NCBI GenBank assembly: GCA_007129335.1
Contig: SKVS01000023.1
Span: forward strand, 1-7,019
DNA from: Spirochaetaceae bacterium
GTDB taxonomy: Bacteria > Spirochaetota > Spirochaetia > DSM-27196 > Salinispiraceae
Direction of reading: 5' to 3'
Length of the DNA: 7,019 nucleotides
How positions within the stretch are numbered: position 1 is the first letter of the stretch; every line of letters starts with the position of its first letter. This document shows, piece after piece, positions 1 to 6,096 of this stretch. The translations under genes were made by a program, and so were the position numbers. The notes beneath the pieces are model-generated. The model worked only from the letters and a program-made list of their open reading frames with translations, ran no database searches and was not told where the DNA came from.

Positions 1-579
1 AACGGAGAAACAACAAGTGGTATAACCGTGCAGCAATTAGCTCAAAAAATGGATGGGGGAGACATACTTATCCAGGAGACCCGGGACATAGGGCCCGATC
101 AAACCGCTGCTGAACTGCTCGACCGGTGGTCAAGGGAGGGGGCGGAGATGGTACTCAGGGCAATCCTTGCCATACAAAACGGTACCTCTACACCCCGTGC
201 CCAGGACGATAATCAAGCCACCTACTGCACCATGCTTACCAAGGATATGGGCTACATAGACTGGAACCAGCCAGCCGAAACCATTGGAAACCTGATCCGT
301 GCCCTCGTTCCCTGGCCTCTTGCCTGGACAACCTGGCAGGGGCAAAGACTCTTCATTCATAAGGCAAGCCCGGTGGACGGGAACGGTGTAGAAATACCCG
401 GAGGAAACCCCGGAGAGGTTGTCGCGGTAGACAAGGACAAGGGAATACTGGTACAAACAGGGGCGGGCCTACTGGCAATTCACAGTCTTCAGCTCCAAAC
501 GAAAAAGCAATTACCCTGGAAAGATTTTCTACACGGTGCCAGAGACCTTCCAGGCTCTCGACTCGGAGGGAACCAATGA
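1..579 (+). CDS. fmt: Methionyl-tRNA formyltransferase, C-terminal part (5' end outside window)
   Basis: This enzyme formylates Met-tRNAfMet using 10-formyltetrahydrofolate, in the cytoplasm, to make the initiator tRNA. The reading frame is open from base 1, and 192 codons are visible before TGA. The first residues (TSGITVQQLAQKMDGGDIL) match the end of the formyltransferase catalytic domain, where the family has a T-G-(V/I)-T ... D-x-G-D-I-L stretch. From about visible residue 78 the C-terminal tRNA-binding domain follows: LTKDMGYIDW, then IRALVPWPLAW (the family's I-R-A-x-x-P-W-P motif), and near the end a K-K-Q-L-P-W-x-x-F-L-x-G stretch like the family's usual close. A GTG at 28 could be read as a start, but homology continues upstream of it, so the gene is simply truncated by the window. 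The stop overlaps the start of the next gene. The family assignment is firm. Confidence 0.95.
   Translation, partial: NGETTSGITVQQLAQKMDGGDILIQETRDIGPDQTAAELLDRWSREGAEMVLRAILAIQNGTSTPRAQDDNQATYCTMLTKDMGYIDWNQPAETIGNLIRALVPWPLAWTTWQGQRLFIHKASPVDGNGVEIPGGNPGEVVAVDKDKGILVQTGAGLLAIHSLQLQTKKQLPWKDFLHGARDLPGSRLGGNQ
565..570 (+). promoter_or_regulatory. Shine-Dalgarno for the PASTA gene, inside fmt
   Basis: GGAGGG lies five bases before the ATG at 576 and within the last codons of fmt. With the ATGA stop/start overlap, it supports translational coupling and fixes the start of the downstream gene. Confidence 0.8.
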
Positions 580-1667
580 AACTTGTTCGATTTTTACCAT
601 TCAGACCATCTAAGAACACGAACCAAACCCCCACGAAGGGTAAACCATTCAGATACCGCCTTTTCCCCGATCCGGAAGATACCCCGGAAAACCGGTATTA
701 CAAGCTTCTGCTGTGGTCCTTTCTGGGCATATTTTTCCTTACCGCGCTTTTCGGGTTTACTACCCTCATGGTTTCGTTGCGTGGGCCAGAAACTCTCATC
801 ATTCCGGATTTACGGAATCTTGAGTTTGTGGAAGCTGCGGAAATTCTTCAGCAACGGGGTCTTGGTGTCCGGGTGCAGCAGAGATTCTTTTCGGACCCCA
901 GTCTCCGAGGCAGGGTGGTAGAACAAAGTCCCGAACCCGGGGGCCTCATTCGCGCTGGTCGTTCTGTTCATGTAACGGTGAGCCGGGGCGCAGTTGTGGA
1001 TCAGGTAGGCGATTTCATCGGACGATCCCTGGATGAGGTTCGTCAGGAGTTGGTGGTGCTGTTTGCAACCTTTCAACCCCTTCTTCAAATTTCAAATCAG
1101 GACATCAGCTACGTATTCGATGAGGCTGAAGCCGGAACCATATTAGATCAGGATCCACCTCCCGGTACCCAGTTGGTGGGTCTGACTCCCTTGAGACTCT
1201 TGGTGTCCCGAGGACCCGAGGTTCTCAGTTTTCCGGTACCAGATTTCACCAGAATTGATTATAACCAGGCAATTCAGCTCCTTGCGGCGAGGAATCAGCC
1301 CTTTATCTTTGCCTTGGATGATCGGGATGATACGGTTGCCGCAGGATTGGTAACCCGTCAGACACCCGAAGCCGGGGCAAACGTTATGCAGAATACCCCA
1401 ATCCGCCTGACCATTCAGCCTCTGCGGGTCCTTCCCCGGAATCAGGTCTTTGGATTATTCGAGCGTACCCTTCCCCGATATGCCGTAGCGGTGGATATCA
1501 CTGTGGAGATCCTCACACCTGACGGCGAGCGCAGAACCCTGTTTGCCATGAGGCACCCCGGGGGCAATTTGAGCTTTCCCTACCTTGCACCGGTGAATAG
1601 TCAGATCATTGTATCGGCCTTTGGTTCAGAATTATTACGTTACATTGTAACCCTGGAGACCCAATGA
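576..1667 (+). CDS. Single-pass membrane protein with three PASTA domains, no kinase domain
   Basis: The 363-residue product has a basic, proline-rich cytoplasmic N-terminus (1-43), one strongly hydrophobic transmembrane segment (about 44-67), and an outward-facing part. Three PASTA repeats follow at about 74-138, 141-213 and 217-282. Each has the typical order: a P-D-(L/F) or related start, a helix, an E/D-Q-x-P-x-x-G turn (EQSPEPGG, DQDPPPGT, RQTPEAGA), and a strand ending in V-S-R-G or the like. A C-terminal region (283-363) looks beta-rich and has no motif I know. PASTA domains of Ser/Thr kinases and penicillin-binding proteins bind peptidoglycan or muropeptides. No kinase or transpeptidase domain is present here, so a role in wall sensing or scaffolding is only inferred. 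The ATG overlaps the fmt stop (ATGA) and has a good ribosome site. The next gene overlaps the stop in the same way, so the product is probably made together with Fmt and the secreted protein downstream. Confidence 0.88.
   Translation: MKLVRFLPFRPSKNTNQTPTKGKPFRYRLFPDPEDTPENRYYKLLLWSFLGIFFLTALFGFTTLMVSLRGPETLIIPDLRNLEFVEAAEILQQRGLGVRVQQRFFSDPSLRGRVVEQSPEPGGLIRAGRSVHVTVSRGAVVDQVGDFIGRSLDEVRQELVVLFATFQPLLQISNQDISYVFDEAEAGTILDQDPPPGTQLVGLTPLRLLVSRGPEVLSFPVPDFTRIDYNQAIQLLAARNQPFIFALDDRDDTVAAGLVTRQTPEAGANVMQNTPIRLTIQPLRVLPRNQVFGLFERTLPRYAVAVDITVEILTPDGERRTLFAMRHPGGNLSFPYLAPVNSQIIVSAFGSELLRYIVTLETQ
1655..1659 (+). promoter_or_regulatory. Shine-Dalgarno for the secreted hypothetical gene
   Basis: GGAGA lies four bases before the ATG at 1664, inside the end of the PASTA gene. 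It supports coupled translation through a second ATGA overlap. Confidence 0.7.
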
Positions 1668-2842
1668 GAAAGGAAAAAGTACCCTTTCTCTGGTTAACCC
1701 TGATACTTCTTATTTCTTTTCCAGTTGCAGGTATGGGAACCTCTTCCCGAAGGAATGAACCTTTGGGAACTTCAGAACAGGAAACCCCTCGGGAGGAGTT
1801 GCAAGAGACCAATGGGGAATCGATTAGGGAAACCAACCAGATTCTCCCGGTTAAGGACTCAGATCCATCTACCTGGGATCAGGAGACTCTGGAAAACGCC
1901 CTGGGTGATGTGTTTCGCATTCTTGACGATATGCTTCTTTCGGGAAATCCAGCCAGCGAAGTCCTGGCTATGTATACCCTCGTCCGTACCGCTATGAATC
2001 AACAGAATATTCAGGTTGTTTTTGAACGGGATTACCTCTTACAAGATGAACAGGTGCTGCAAACCGTGTATTTTAGTGCTGATCAGGACGTTTCGGGGTC
2101 TGCGCCAGGGTATATTGTCATGAACTCCTATTTTTTCCGCCTCATGGATGAAGCTCCTTCATTGGGCTTTTCTCTGCTTATTGAAGCTATGAGCCATGGG
2201 TATCATTTCCTAACCCTGGGATCAGATGATTTCTTCCTGGAGTACAGTCTTCCCGTAGAAAGGTTTCTTTACGCCATGGATGGGGTGTACCTCAAGGCCT
2301 TGTTTATTTCCCGGTATCTTTCCGGGGTGTTCTCCCTGACTCCTTACGAAGAGTATGTTATTCAGTCTCTTGAGGTAGACGGTTTAGCTTCCATTTCCCT
2401 CTACGTACGGGGGGTTGATCAGGATATAGTCTTTGCCATGGCTGAACAGGCAGATGCTGTAAGGGACGGGTACCTTCCTTTGGATATTTTTCTGGAACAA
2501 ATCCAGGATCTGGTAGACCTCTTGTCTGAGCAGTACCTCAGTATATTTTCCCCGGATAACCAACCCGGTCCGGGTGCTACCTCGGACGATTTGCATTTCC
2601 ATGAACGGGCCAAGTATATAACCACCGTTAGTACAGGGACCTACCTGAAGTATGGAGTATGGATAATTAACGAACTGCTGGTGGAATACCAGAATCTCAT
2701 CCAGGGGAGCGAAGAGTTGGTTTCCCAGGTCAGGAAGATAAACGGAGATTCTGCCGAATTGTACGGGCAATTTGTCCAAAACGCCTACGATATAAGTCTA
2801 TTTCGGGGAGCTTTTCTGCGGGATCTCCTGCCTTTCCGGTAA
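1664..2842 (+). CDS. Secreted or membrane-anchored hypothetical protein
   Basis: I do not recognise this 392-residue protein. The N-terminus is a classic signal sequence: charged MRKEK, a hydrophobic core at about 7-22, then VAGMG, a possible signal peptidase I site near residue 25; an uncleaved anchor is also possible. There is no cysteine anywhere, so it is not a lipoprotein. Residues about 26-75 are a polar, Glu/Gln/Thr-rich linker likely to be disordered. The rest (about 75-390) is acidic and looks mostly helical, rich in Leu, Tyr and Phe. The helix at about 166-183 contains LLIEAMSHGYHF, which loosely resembles a zinc-protease helix but lacks a true HExxH. The start overlaps the PASTA gene stop (ATGA) and has a Shine-Dalgarno, so the two proteins are probably made together and may act together outside the cytoplasmic membrane. 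That partnership is inferred from gene order only. The gene ends 19 bases before the convergent topA stop. Confidence 0.8.
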   Translation: MRKEKVPFLWLTLILLISFPVAGMGTSSRRNEPLGTSEQETPREELQETNGESIRETNQILPVKDSDPSTWDQETLENALGDVFRILDDMLLSGNPASEVLAMYTLVRTAMNQQNIQVVFERDYLLQDEQVLQTVYFSADQDVSGSAPGYIVMNSYFFRLMDEAPSLGFSLLIEAMSHGYHFLTLGSDDFFLEYSLPVERFLYAMDGVYLKALFISRYLSGVFSLTPYEEYVIQSLEVDGLASISLYVRGVDQDIVFAMAEQADAVRDGYLPLDIFLEQIQDLVDLLSEQYLSIFSPDNQPGPGATSDDLHFHERAKYITTVSTGTYLKYGVWIINELLVEYQNLIQGSEELVSQVRKINGDSAELYGQFVQNAYDISLFRGAFLRDLLPFR

Positions 2843-2843
2843 T

Positions 2844-2870
2844 GGGTGTTCGGTACACTCTCTATTTTTT
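2844..2870 (+). terminator. Possible intrinsic terminator of the fmt operon
   Basis: On the + strand GGGTGT pairs with ACACTC around a five-base loop (TCGGT), giving six pairs with one G-U. TCTATTTTTT follows at once. The stem is short and only moderately stable. The position, two bases after the stop of the last operon gene, and the T-run both fit a rho-independent terminator. On the opposite strand no T-run follows the hairpin, so it would not serve topA by the usual mechanism. Confidence 0.42.
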
Positions 2871-5426
2871 CTTGCCCGAGGTTTTGGCAATTTCCTCTGC
2901 CTGGGCAAGAGTCATGTTTTCCAGAAATTCGGTGGTTCGTTTCTCTTCAGGAATACCGATGTTTTTGGCACCCTGTTTTAAATAGGGTCCATACTTCCCT
3001 TCGTACAGGGCCATTTTCTTGCCGCCCGAGTCTTTTCCGAAATCTTTTATGAGCTTACTGCCCCTGCCTCCGGTCTTGGGTTCGGCCAGAATGTCCAGGG
3101 CACGACTCAAATCGATGGTGTATACATCATCATCTTTTTTCAAACTCCGGAAATCCCCATCATGAACCACAAAGGGTCCAAATCTGCCTACATTGGCCGA
3201 AACGTCCTTCCCGGATTCGGGATGGACTCCCAGGGTTCTGGGCAGGCTTAACAGCTGGACCGCCAGTTCGATGGTGACATCCCGGGGATGAACTTCCCGG
3301 GGAACCCCAGCCCTTCTGGGCTTTGGATTTTCTTCGGTAGCTTCACCCAGTTGTACATAGGGGCCGAATCTCCCAACCAAACAGAAAATAGGTTCTCCTG
3401 TTTCCGGATGGTTACCGATAGGTTTTGGACCATTTTTCTGCAATTCTATGAGGTCAATAATATCCTGTCGGGTGAGATCTCCTGGAGCAATTTCTTCGGG
3501 AATCGATGCGTGCACTGCTTCGCCCAGGGAGGTGTCCTGATACACAATGTACGCTCCATAACGGCCTATTTTTATTTCGGTTGATTCTTCCAGCTGGGGA
3601 AGGTGTATAGTCCTGGATTCTTCGGGCTTAATCCCCCCTTCCTGTTGTTCCACCCGTTGGAGCAGGCCATTCTTGCCCGAATAAAACTCCTTCAGATAAG
3701 CAAGTCGATCGTGTTTACCTTCGGCGATGGTATCCAGGGCTGCTTCCATATCAGAGGTGAATCCGTAATGCACCAGGTACTCGAAATTATTTTCCAGGAA
3801 TTGCACCACCGCAATTCCGGTGAAGGTGGGAACCAGGGCAGTTCCCTGTTTTCGGACATAATTTCGCTCATACAGGGTTGTAATAATGCTGGAATAGGTG
3901 CTGGGGCGGCCGATGCCTTCCTTTTCCAGCCTTTGAATGAGGCTGGCTTCGGTATACCGGGCCGGGGGTTTGGTTTCGTGGTACAGGCTGTCCAGTTTTT
4001 TCACTTCACAGGAATAGCCTGGTTGCAGGTCTGGGAGAAGAACCTCCTTGTCCTCCAAAGCTGCTTCCGGGTCATCTTTCCCCTCAACGTAGACCCTCAA
4101 AAAACCGGGAAAGAGAATTTTGGTACCATTCGCCTGGAACAGCCCGTTTTCGCAGAGAATTTTTGCAGAGACGCTGGACTTTTTGGCGTCGGCCATTTGG
4201 GATGCCAGGGTACGCTTCCAAATGAGCTCGTACAAGGCCTTGTCTTTTCCGTTGAGATTCGTACTGTCCGGGTGAGTAAAGCTCGATCCCGATGGGCGGA
4301 TAGCCTCATGGGCTTCCTGGGCTGCTTTATTTTTGGCGGTAAATTGTCTGGGCTCAGCGCTCAAATATTCTTTTCCGAAGTTTTTTTCAATAAATTCCCG
4401 TGCGCCGGATATGGCTTCGGAGGAGAGGGTCGGGGAGTCGGTACGCATGTACGTTATGAGGCCTTCTTCGTACAGCCGTTGGGCAATTCTCATAGTTTCC
4501 CGGGATGAAAGGCCTAACTTCCTGTTGCCTTCCTGTTGGAGGGTAGAGGTAATAAACGGCGATGCCGGTCGGGAAAAGGATTCCTTTTCGGTAATATCCT
4601 GGACTACCCACTGCTTATTCTCCAGCTCTAACGCCAGGTTTTTTGCGTCATCTTCGGTGAGGATCAATAAATCCTTATCGCTGGACAATTTACCCGTTGC
4701 TGAGTCAAAATCCTTGCCCTGGGCGATTTTCTTTCCATCGACCTGAATGAGCTTGGCCTCAAACTCCAGGGAGCTTCCGGTCTGGGCCGAGGTCAGCAGG
4801 GCTTTCAGATCCCAGTAGACGCTTTTTACAAAGGCTATGCGTTCTCTTTCCCGCTGTACTATGAGCCTGAGCCCCGAACTCTGTACTCGACCTGCGGACA
4901 GGCCGTAGGCAATTTTTTTCCAGATAAGAGGCGAGAGGGTAAAGCCGTAGAGTCGGTCGAGGATCCGTCTTGTTTCCTGGGCCCGGACCAGATTCATGTT
5001 GATCTCCCTGGGATTGTCCAGGGCTTCCTGAATAGCCTTTTTGGTTATTTCATGGAAAACCATGCGGTGTACAGGTTTCTTTGGCTTAAGTATATCAACC
5101 AGGTGCCAGGAAATGCTTTCCCCTTCCCGGTCTTCGTCAGTTGCCAGGTAAAGGGCATCCACATCCTTCATTTTTCTTTTTAATTCATTAATGATCTTCG
5201 TCTTGCCCTTGGGAGTTATGTACAAGGGTGTAAATTCATTCTCCACATCTATCCCGAGTCTGGCCCAGGGAAGGGATTTATATTTGGCTGGAACATCGGC
5301 AGCTGTTTGAGGCAGATCCCTGACATGGCCTATGCTGGCCTCAACAATGAAGTTTTTCGGTAAGAACTTGCTTATTGTTCGGGCTTTGGTGGGGGATTCA
5401 ACTATTACAAGTACCTTTTCTGCCAT
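2862..5426 (-). CDS. topA: DNA topoisomerase I (type IA), repeat-type C-terminus
   Basis: TopA relaxes negatively supercoiled DNA by passing a strand through a transient single-strand break, using Mg2+. The 854-residue product opens with a TOPRIM domain: VIVESPTKA with Glu10, and TDEDREGE with Asp97, Asp99 and Glu101. SAGRVQS lies at 177-183. The catalytic Tyr is Tyr326 in GLITYMRTDS, with Arg328 beside it. EGIGRPSTY is at 503-511. After about residue 615 come four repeats centred on GRYGAYI (621), GRFGPYV (685), GRFGPFV (747) and GKYGPYL (810), then a tail ending GKKK. Only three cysteines exist (425, 473, 682), far apart, so the zinc ribbons of the E. coli enzyme are absent. Repeat-type tails occur in TopA of several other phyla. 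I chose ATG at 5426 because MAEKVLVIVESPTKA is the normal family start and a GAGG ribosome site precedes it. The frame is open 17 codons further to a TTG at 5477, which is less likely. The gene is convergent with the fmt operon and divergent from cdd. Confidence 0.97.
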   Translation of the reverse strand: MAEKVLVIVESPTKARTISKFLPKNFIVEASIGHVRDLPQTAADVPAKYKSLPWARLGIDVENEFTPLYITPKGKTKIINELKRKMKDVDALYLATDEDREGESISWHLVDILKPKKPVHRMVFHEITKKAIQEALDNPREINMNLVRAQETRRILDRLYGFTLSPLIWKKIAYGLSAGRVQSSGLRLIVQRERERIAFVKSVYWDLKALLTSAQTGSSLEFEAKLIQVDGKKIAQGKDFDSATGKLSSDKDLLILTEDDAKNLALELENKQWVVQDITEKESFSRPASPFITSTLQQEGNRKLGLSSRETMRIAQRLYEEGLITYMRTDSPTLSSEAISGAREFIEKNFGKEYLSAEPRQFTAKNKAAQEAHEAIRPSGSSFTHPDSTNLNGKDKALYELIWKRTLASQMADAKKSSVSAKILCENGLFQANGTKILFPGFLRVYVEGKDDPEAALEDKEVLLPDLQPGYSCEVKKLDSLYHETKPPARYTEASLIQRLEKEGIGRPSTYSSIITTLYERNYVRKQGTALVPTFTGIAVVQFLENNFEYLVHYGFTSDMEAALDTIAEGKHDRLAYLKEFYSGKNGLLQRVEQQEGGIKPEESRTIHLPQLEESTEIKIGRYGAYIVYQDTSLGEAVHASIPEEIAPGDLTRQDIIDLIELQKNGPKPIGNHPETGEPIFCLVGRFGPYVQLGEATEENPKPRRAGVPREVHPRDVTIELAVQLLSLPRTLGVHPESGKDVSANVGRFGPFVVHDGDFRSLKKDDDVYTIDLSRALDILAEPKTGGRGSKLIKDFGKDSGGKKMALYEGKYGPYLKQGAKNIGIPEEKRTTEFLENMTLAQAEEIAKTSGKKK

Positions 5427-5433
5427 GTTTCTG

Positions 5434-5437
5434 CCTC
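5434..5437 (-). promoter_or_regulatory. Shine-Dalgarno deciding the topA start
   Basis: On the minus strand GAGG lies seven bases before the ATG at 5426. It favours that start over the in-frame TTG at 5477. Confidence 0.65.
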
Positions 5438-5472
5438 GTTGAAAGAATTTATCTCGTTCCAGTTCTGTTTGT

Positions 5473-5508
5473 TGCAAATATAAGGTAATCTGTCAATATA
5501 AAGGAACG
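5473..5508 (+). repeat. Imperfect 18-base tandem repeat in the topA/cdd spacer
   Basis: Bases 5473-5490 and 5491-5508 align with 12 of 18 identities, sharing a core AATATAA(A)GG. The two copies lie immediately upstream of the cdd ribosome site and overlap it, and they cover the candidate promoter elements. This could be an operator bound by a protein on one face of the helix, or chance similarity in AT-rich DNA. Confidence 0.35.
5501..5505 (+). promoter_or_regulatory. Shine-Dalgarno of cdd
   Basis: AAGGA lies eight bases before the ATG at 5514 and eleven before the adjacent ATG at 5517. It supports translation starting here but does not fully separate the two tandem start codons; the first has the better spacing. 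Confidence 0.6.
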
Positions 5509-5513
5509 AATCT

Positions 5514-5990
5514 ATGATGAACGAACATAACCCTATTTCGGAAAAAAATCTTCCAAAACAGTGGAAACTGGGCTTTGACATTGCAAAGGATGCCCGACAA
5601 CGGGCTTACGTCCCCTATTCGAACTTCCGTGTGGGGTTCGCTTTACACGAAAAAGAAGGGGACACGTTTATTCCTGGTGTAAATGTAGAGAATGCCAGTT
5701 ACGGTGCTACTATCTGCGCCGAAAGGGCTGCCCTGTTGTCGGCCATAAGTTCCCGCGGACTTTTGGATTATGATTATGGGGTGCTGGTTACCGATGCTGA
5801 TCCTCCTGCTGTGCCCTGTGCTGAGTGTCTCCAGGTTCTCATGGAACTCTGCGGGCCGGATTTTACCCTGATTATTTGTTCCATGACTGAACCTCGGATG
5901 GTGTTGACCATGGCTGATCTGTTGCCCTATTCCTTCGTTTCTATTCCTCCTGCTCCCGAGCAGGCCGGGAATGAGAACTCTGCTGAGTAG
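5514..5990 (+). CDS. cdd: Cytidine deaminase
   Basis: The enzyme converts cytidine and deoxycytidine to uridine and deoxyuridine plus ammonia, in pyrimidine salvage. The 158-residue length and motifs fit the small homotetrameric zinc class. VPYSNFRVG (33-41) is the usual N-terminal motif. NVENASYG (57-64) carries the substrate-binding Asn57 and Glu59. CAER (68-71) gives zinc ligand Cys68 and the proton-shuttling Glu70. PCAEC (101-105) gives zinc ligands Cys102 and Cys105. The second motif departs slightly from the common PCGxCRQ: Ala replaces Gly and Leu replaces Arg. There are about 14 extra N-terminal residues before the conserved core and a short Pro/Glu-rich tail. The gene is divergent from topA. 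The following gene starts 106 bases later on the same strand, and I see no convincing terminator between them. Confidence 0.95.
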   Translation: MMNEHNPISEKNLPKQWKLGFDIAKDARQRAYVPYSNFRVGFALHEKEGDTFIPGVNVENASYGATICAERAALLSAISSRGLLDYDYGVLVTDADPPAVPCAECLQVLMELCGPDFTLIICSMTEPRMVLTMADLLPYSFVSIPPAPEQAGNENSAE

Positions 5991-6061
5991 CTGGAGCAGA
6001 CATCCCCGGGGTAAATCCTTATGGCCATGAAGATTCAGTTCCTGTGCCCTGCAAACATCCC

Positions 6062-6090
6062 TTGAGCAGCATGGTCTGCCCTGATACCAT
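6062..6090 (+). promoter_or_regulatory. Candidate promoter for the Sua5 gene
   Basis: TTGAGC (6062-6067) and TACCAT (6085-6090) are separated by 17 bases, each matching the sigma-70 consensus at four of six positions. TGA directly before the -10 forms an extended -10 (TGn). The predicted transcript start, about seven bases after the -10, falls on or next to the A of the ATG at 6097. A match of this quality can arise by chance. Confidence 0.4.
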
Positions 6091-6096
6091 AGAAAA

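Larger units (their letters stand above)
5427..5513. promoter_or_regulatory. Divergent topA/cdd intergenic region with weak promoter signals
   Basis: This 87-base AT-rich spacer must hold the start signals of topA (leftward) and probably cdd (rightward). On the minus strand a perfect TTGACA (5496-5491) is present, but the nearest TATATT (5482-5477) is only eight bases away and no good -10 lies at normal spacing. On the plus strand TATAAG (5479-5484) is the best -10 candidate; its -35 partner is poor. The presence of promoters is inferred from gene orientation; the exact elements are uncertain. Confidence 0.4.

Noticed and set aside
28..579. GTG at 28 as the start of a separate small protein.
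   Set aside because: The frame and the Fmt similarity run upstream to base 1, so this is only an internal codon of a truncated fmt.
2871..2909. Inverted repeat CTTGCCC / GGGCAAG near the 3' end of topA, as a terminator.
   Set aside because: The 25-base loop is large and no T-run follows on either strand (A-run on the minus strand, T-run only before it on the plus strand). It lies in coding sequence.
3603..4508. A 301-codon open frame on the + strand opposite topA.
   Set aside because: It lies wholly within topA, whose catalytic motifs are intact on the other strand. Its translation is rich in Phe, Gly and Cys with no recognisable domain, as expected of a shadow frame.
5427..5477. A 17-residue N-terminal extension of TopA starting at TTG 5477.
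   Set aside because: The family start is MAEKVLVIVESPTKA, a good Shine-Dalgarno precedes the ATG at 5426, and the extension resembles nothing.
6004..6011. CCCCGGGG palindrome after cdd, as a terminator or protein site.
   Set aside because: It has no loop and no T-run, and a single eight-base palindrome is easily chance.
6021..6065. A 14-codon frame (MAMKIQFLCPANIP) in the cdd-sua5 gap, possibly a leader peptide.
   Set aside because: It has no ribosome site, no codon run typical of attenuators and no alternative hairpins with a T-run after it.
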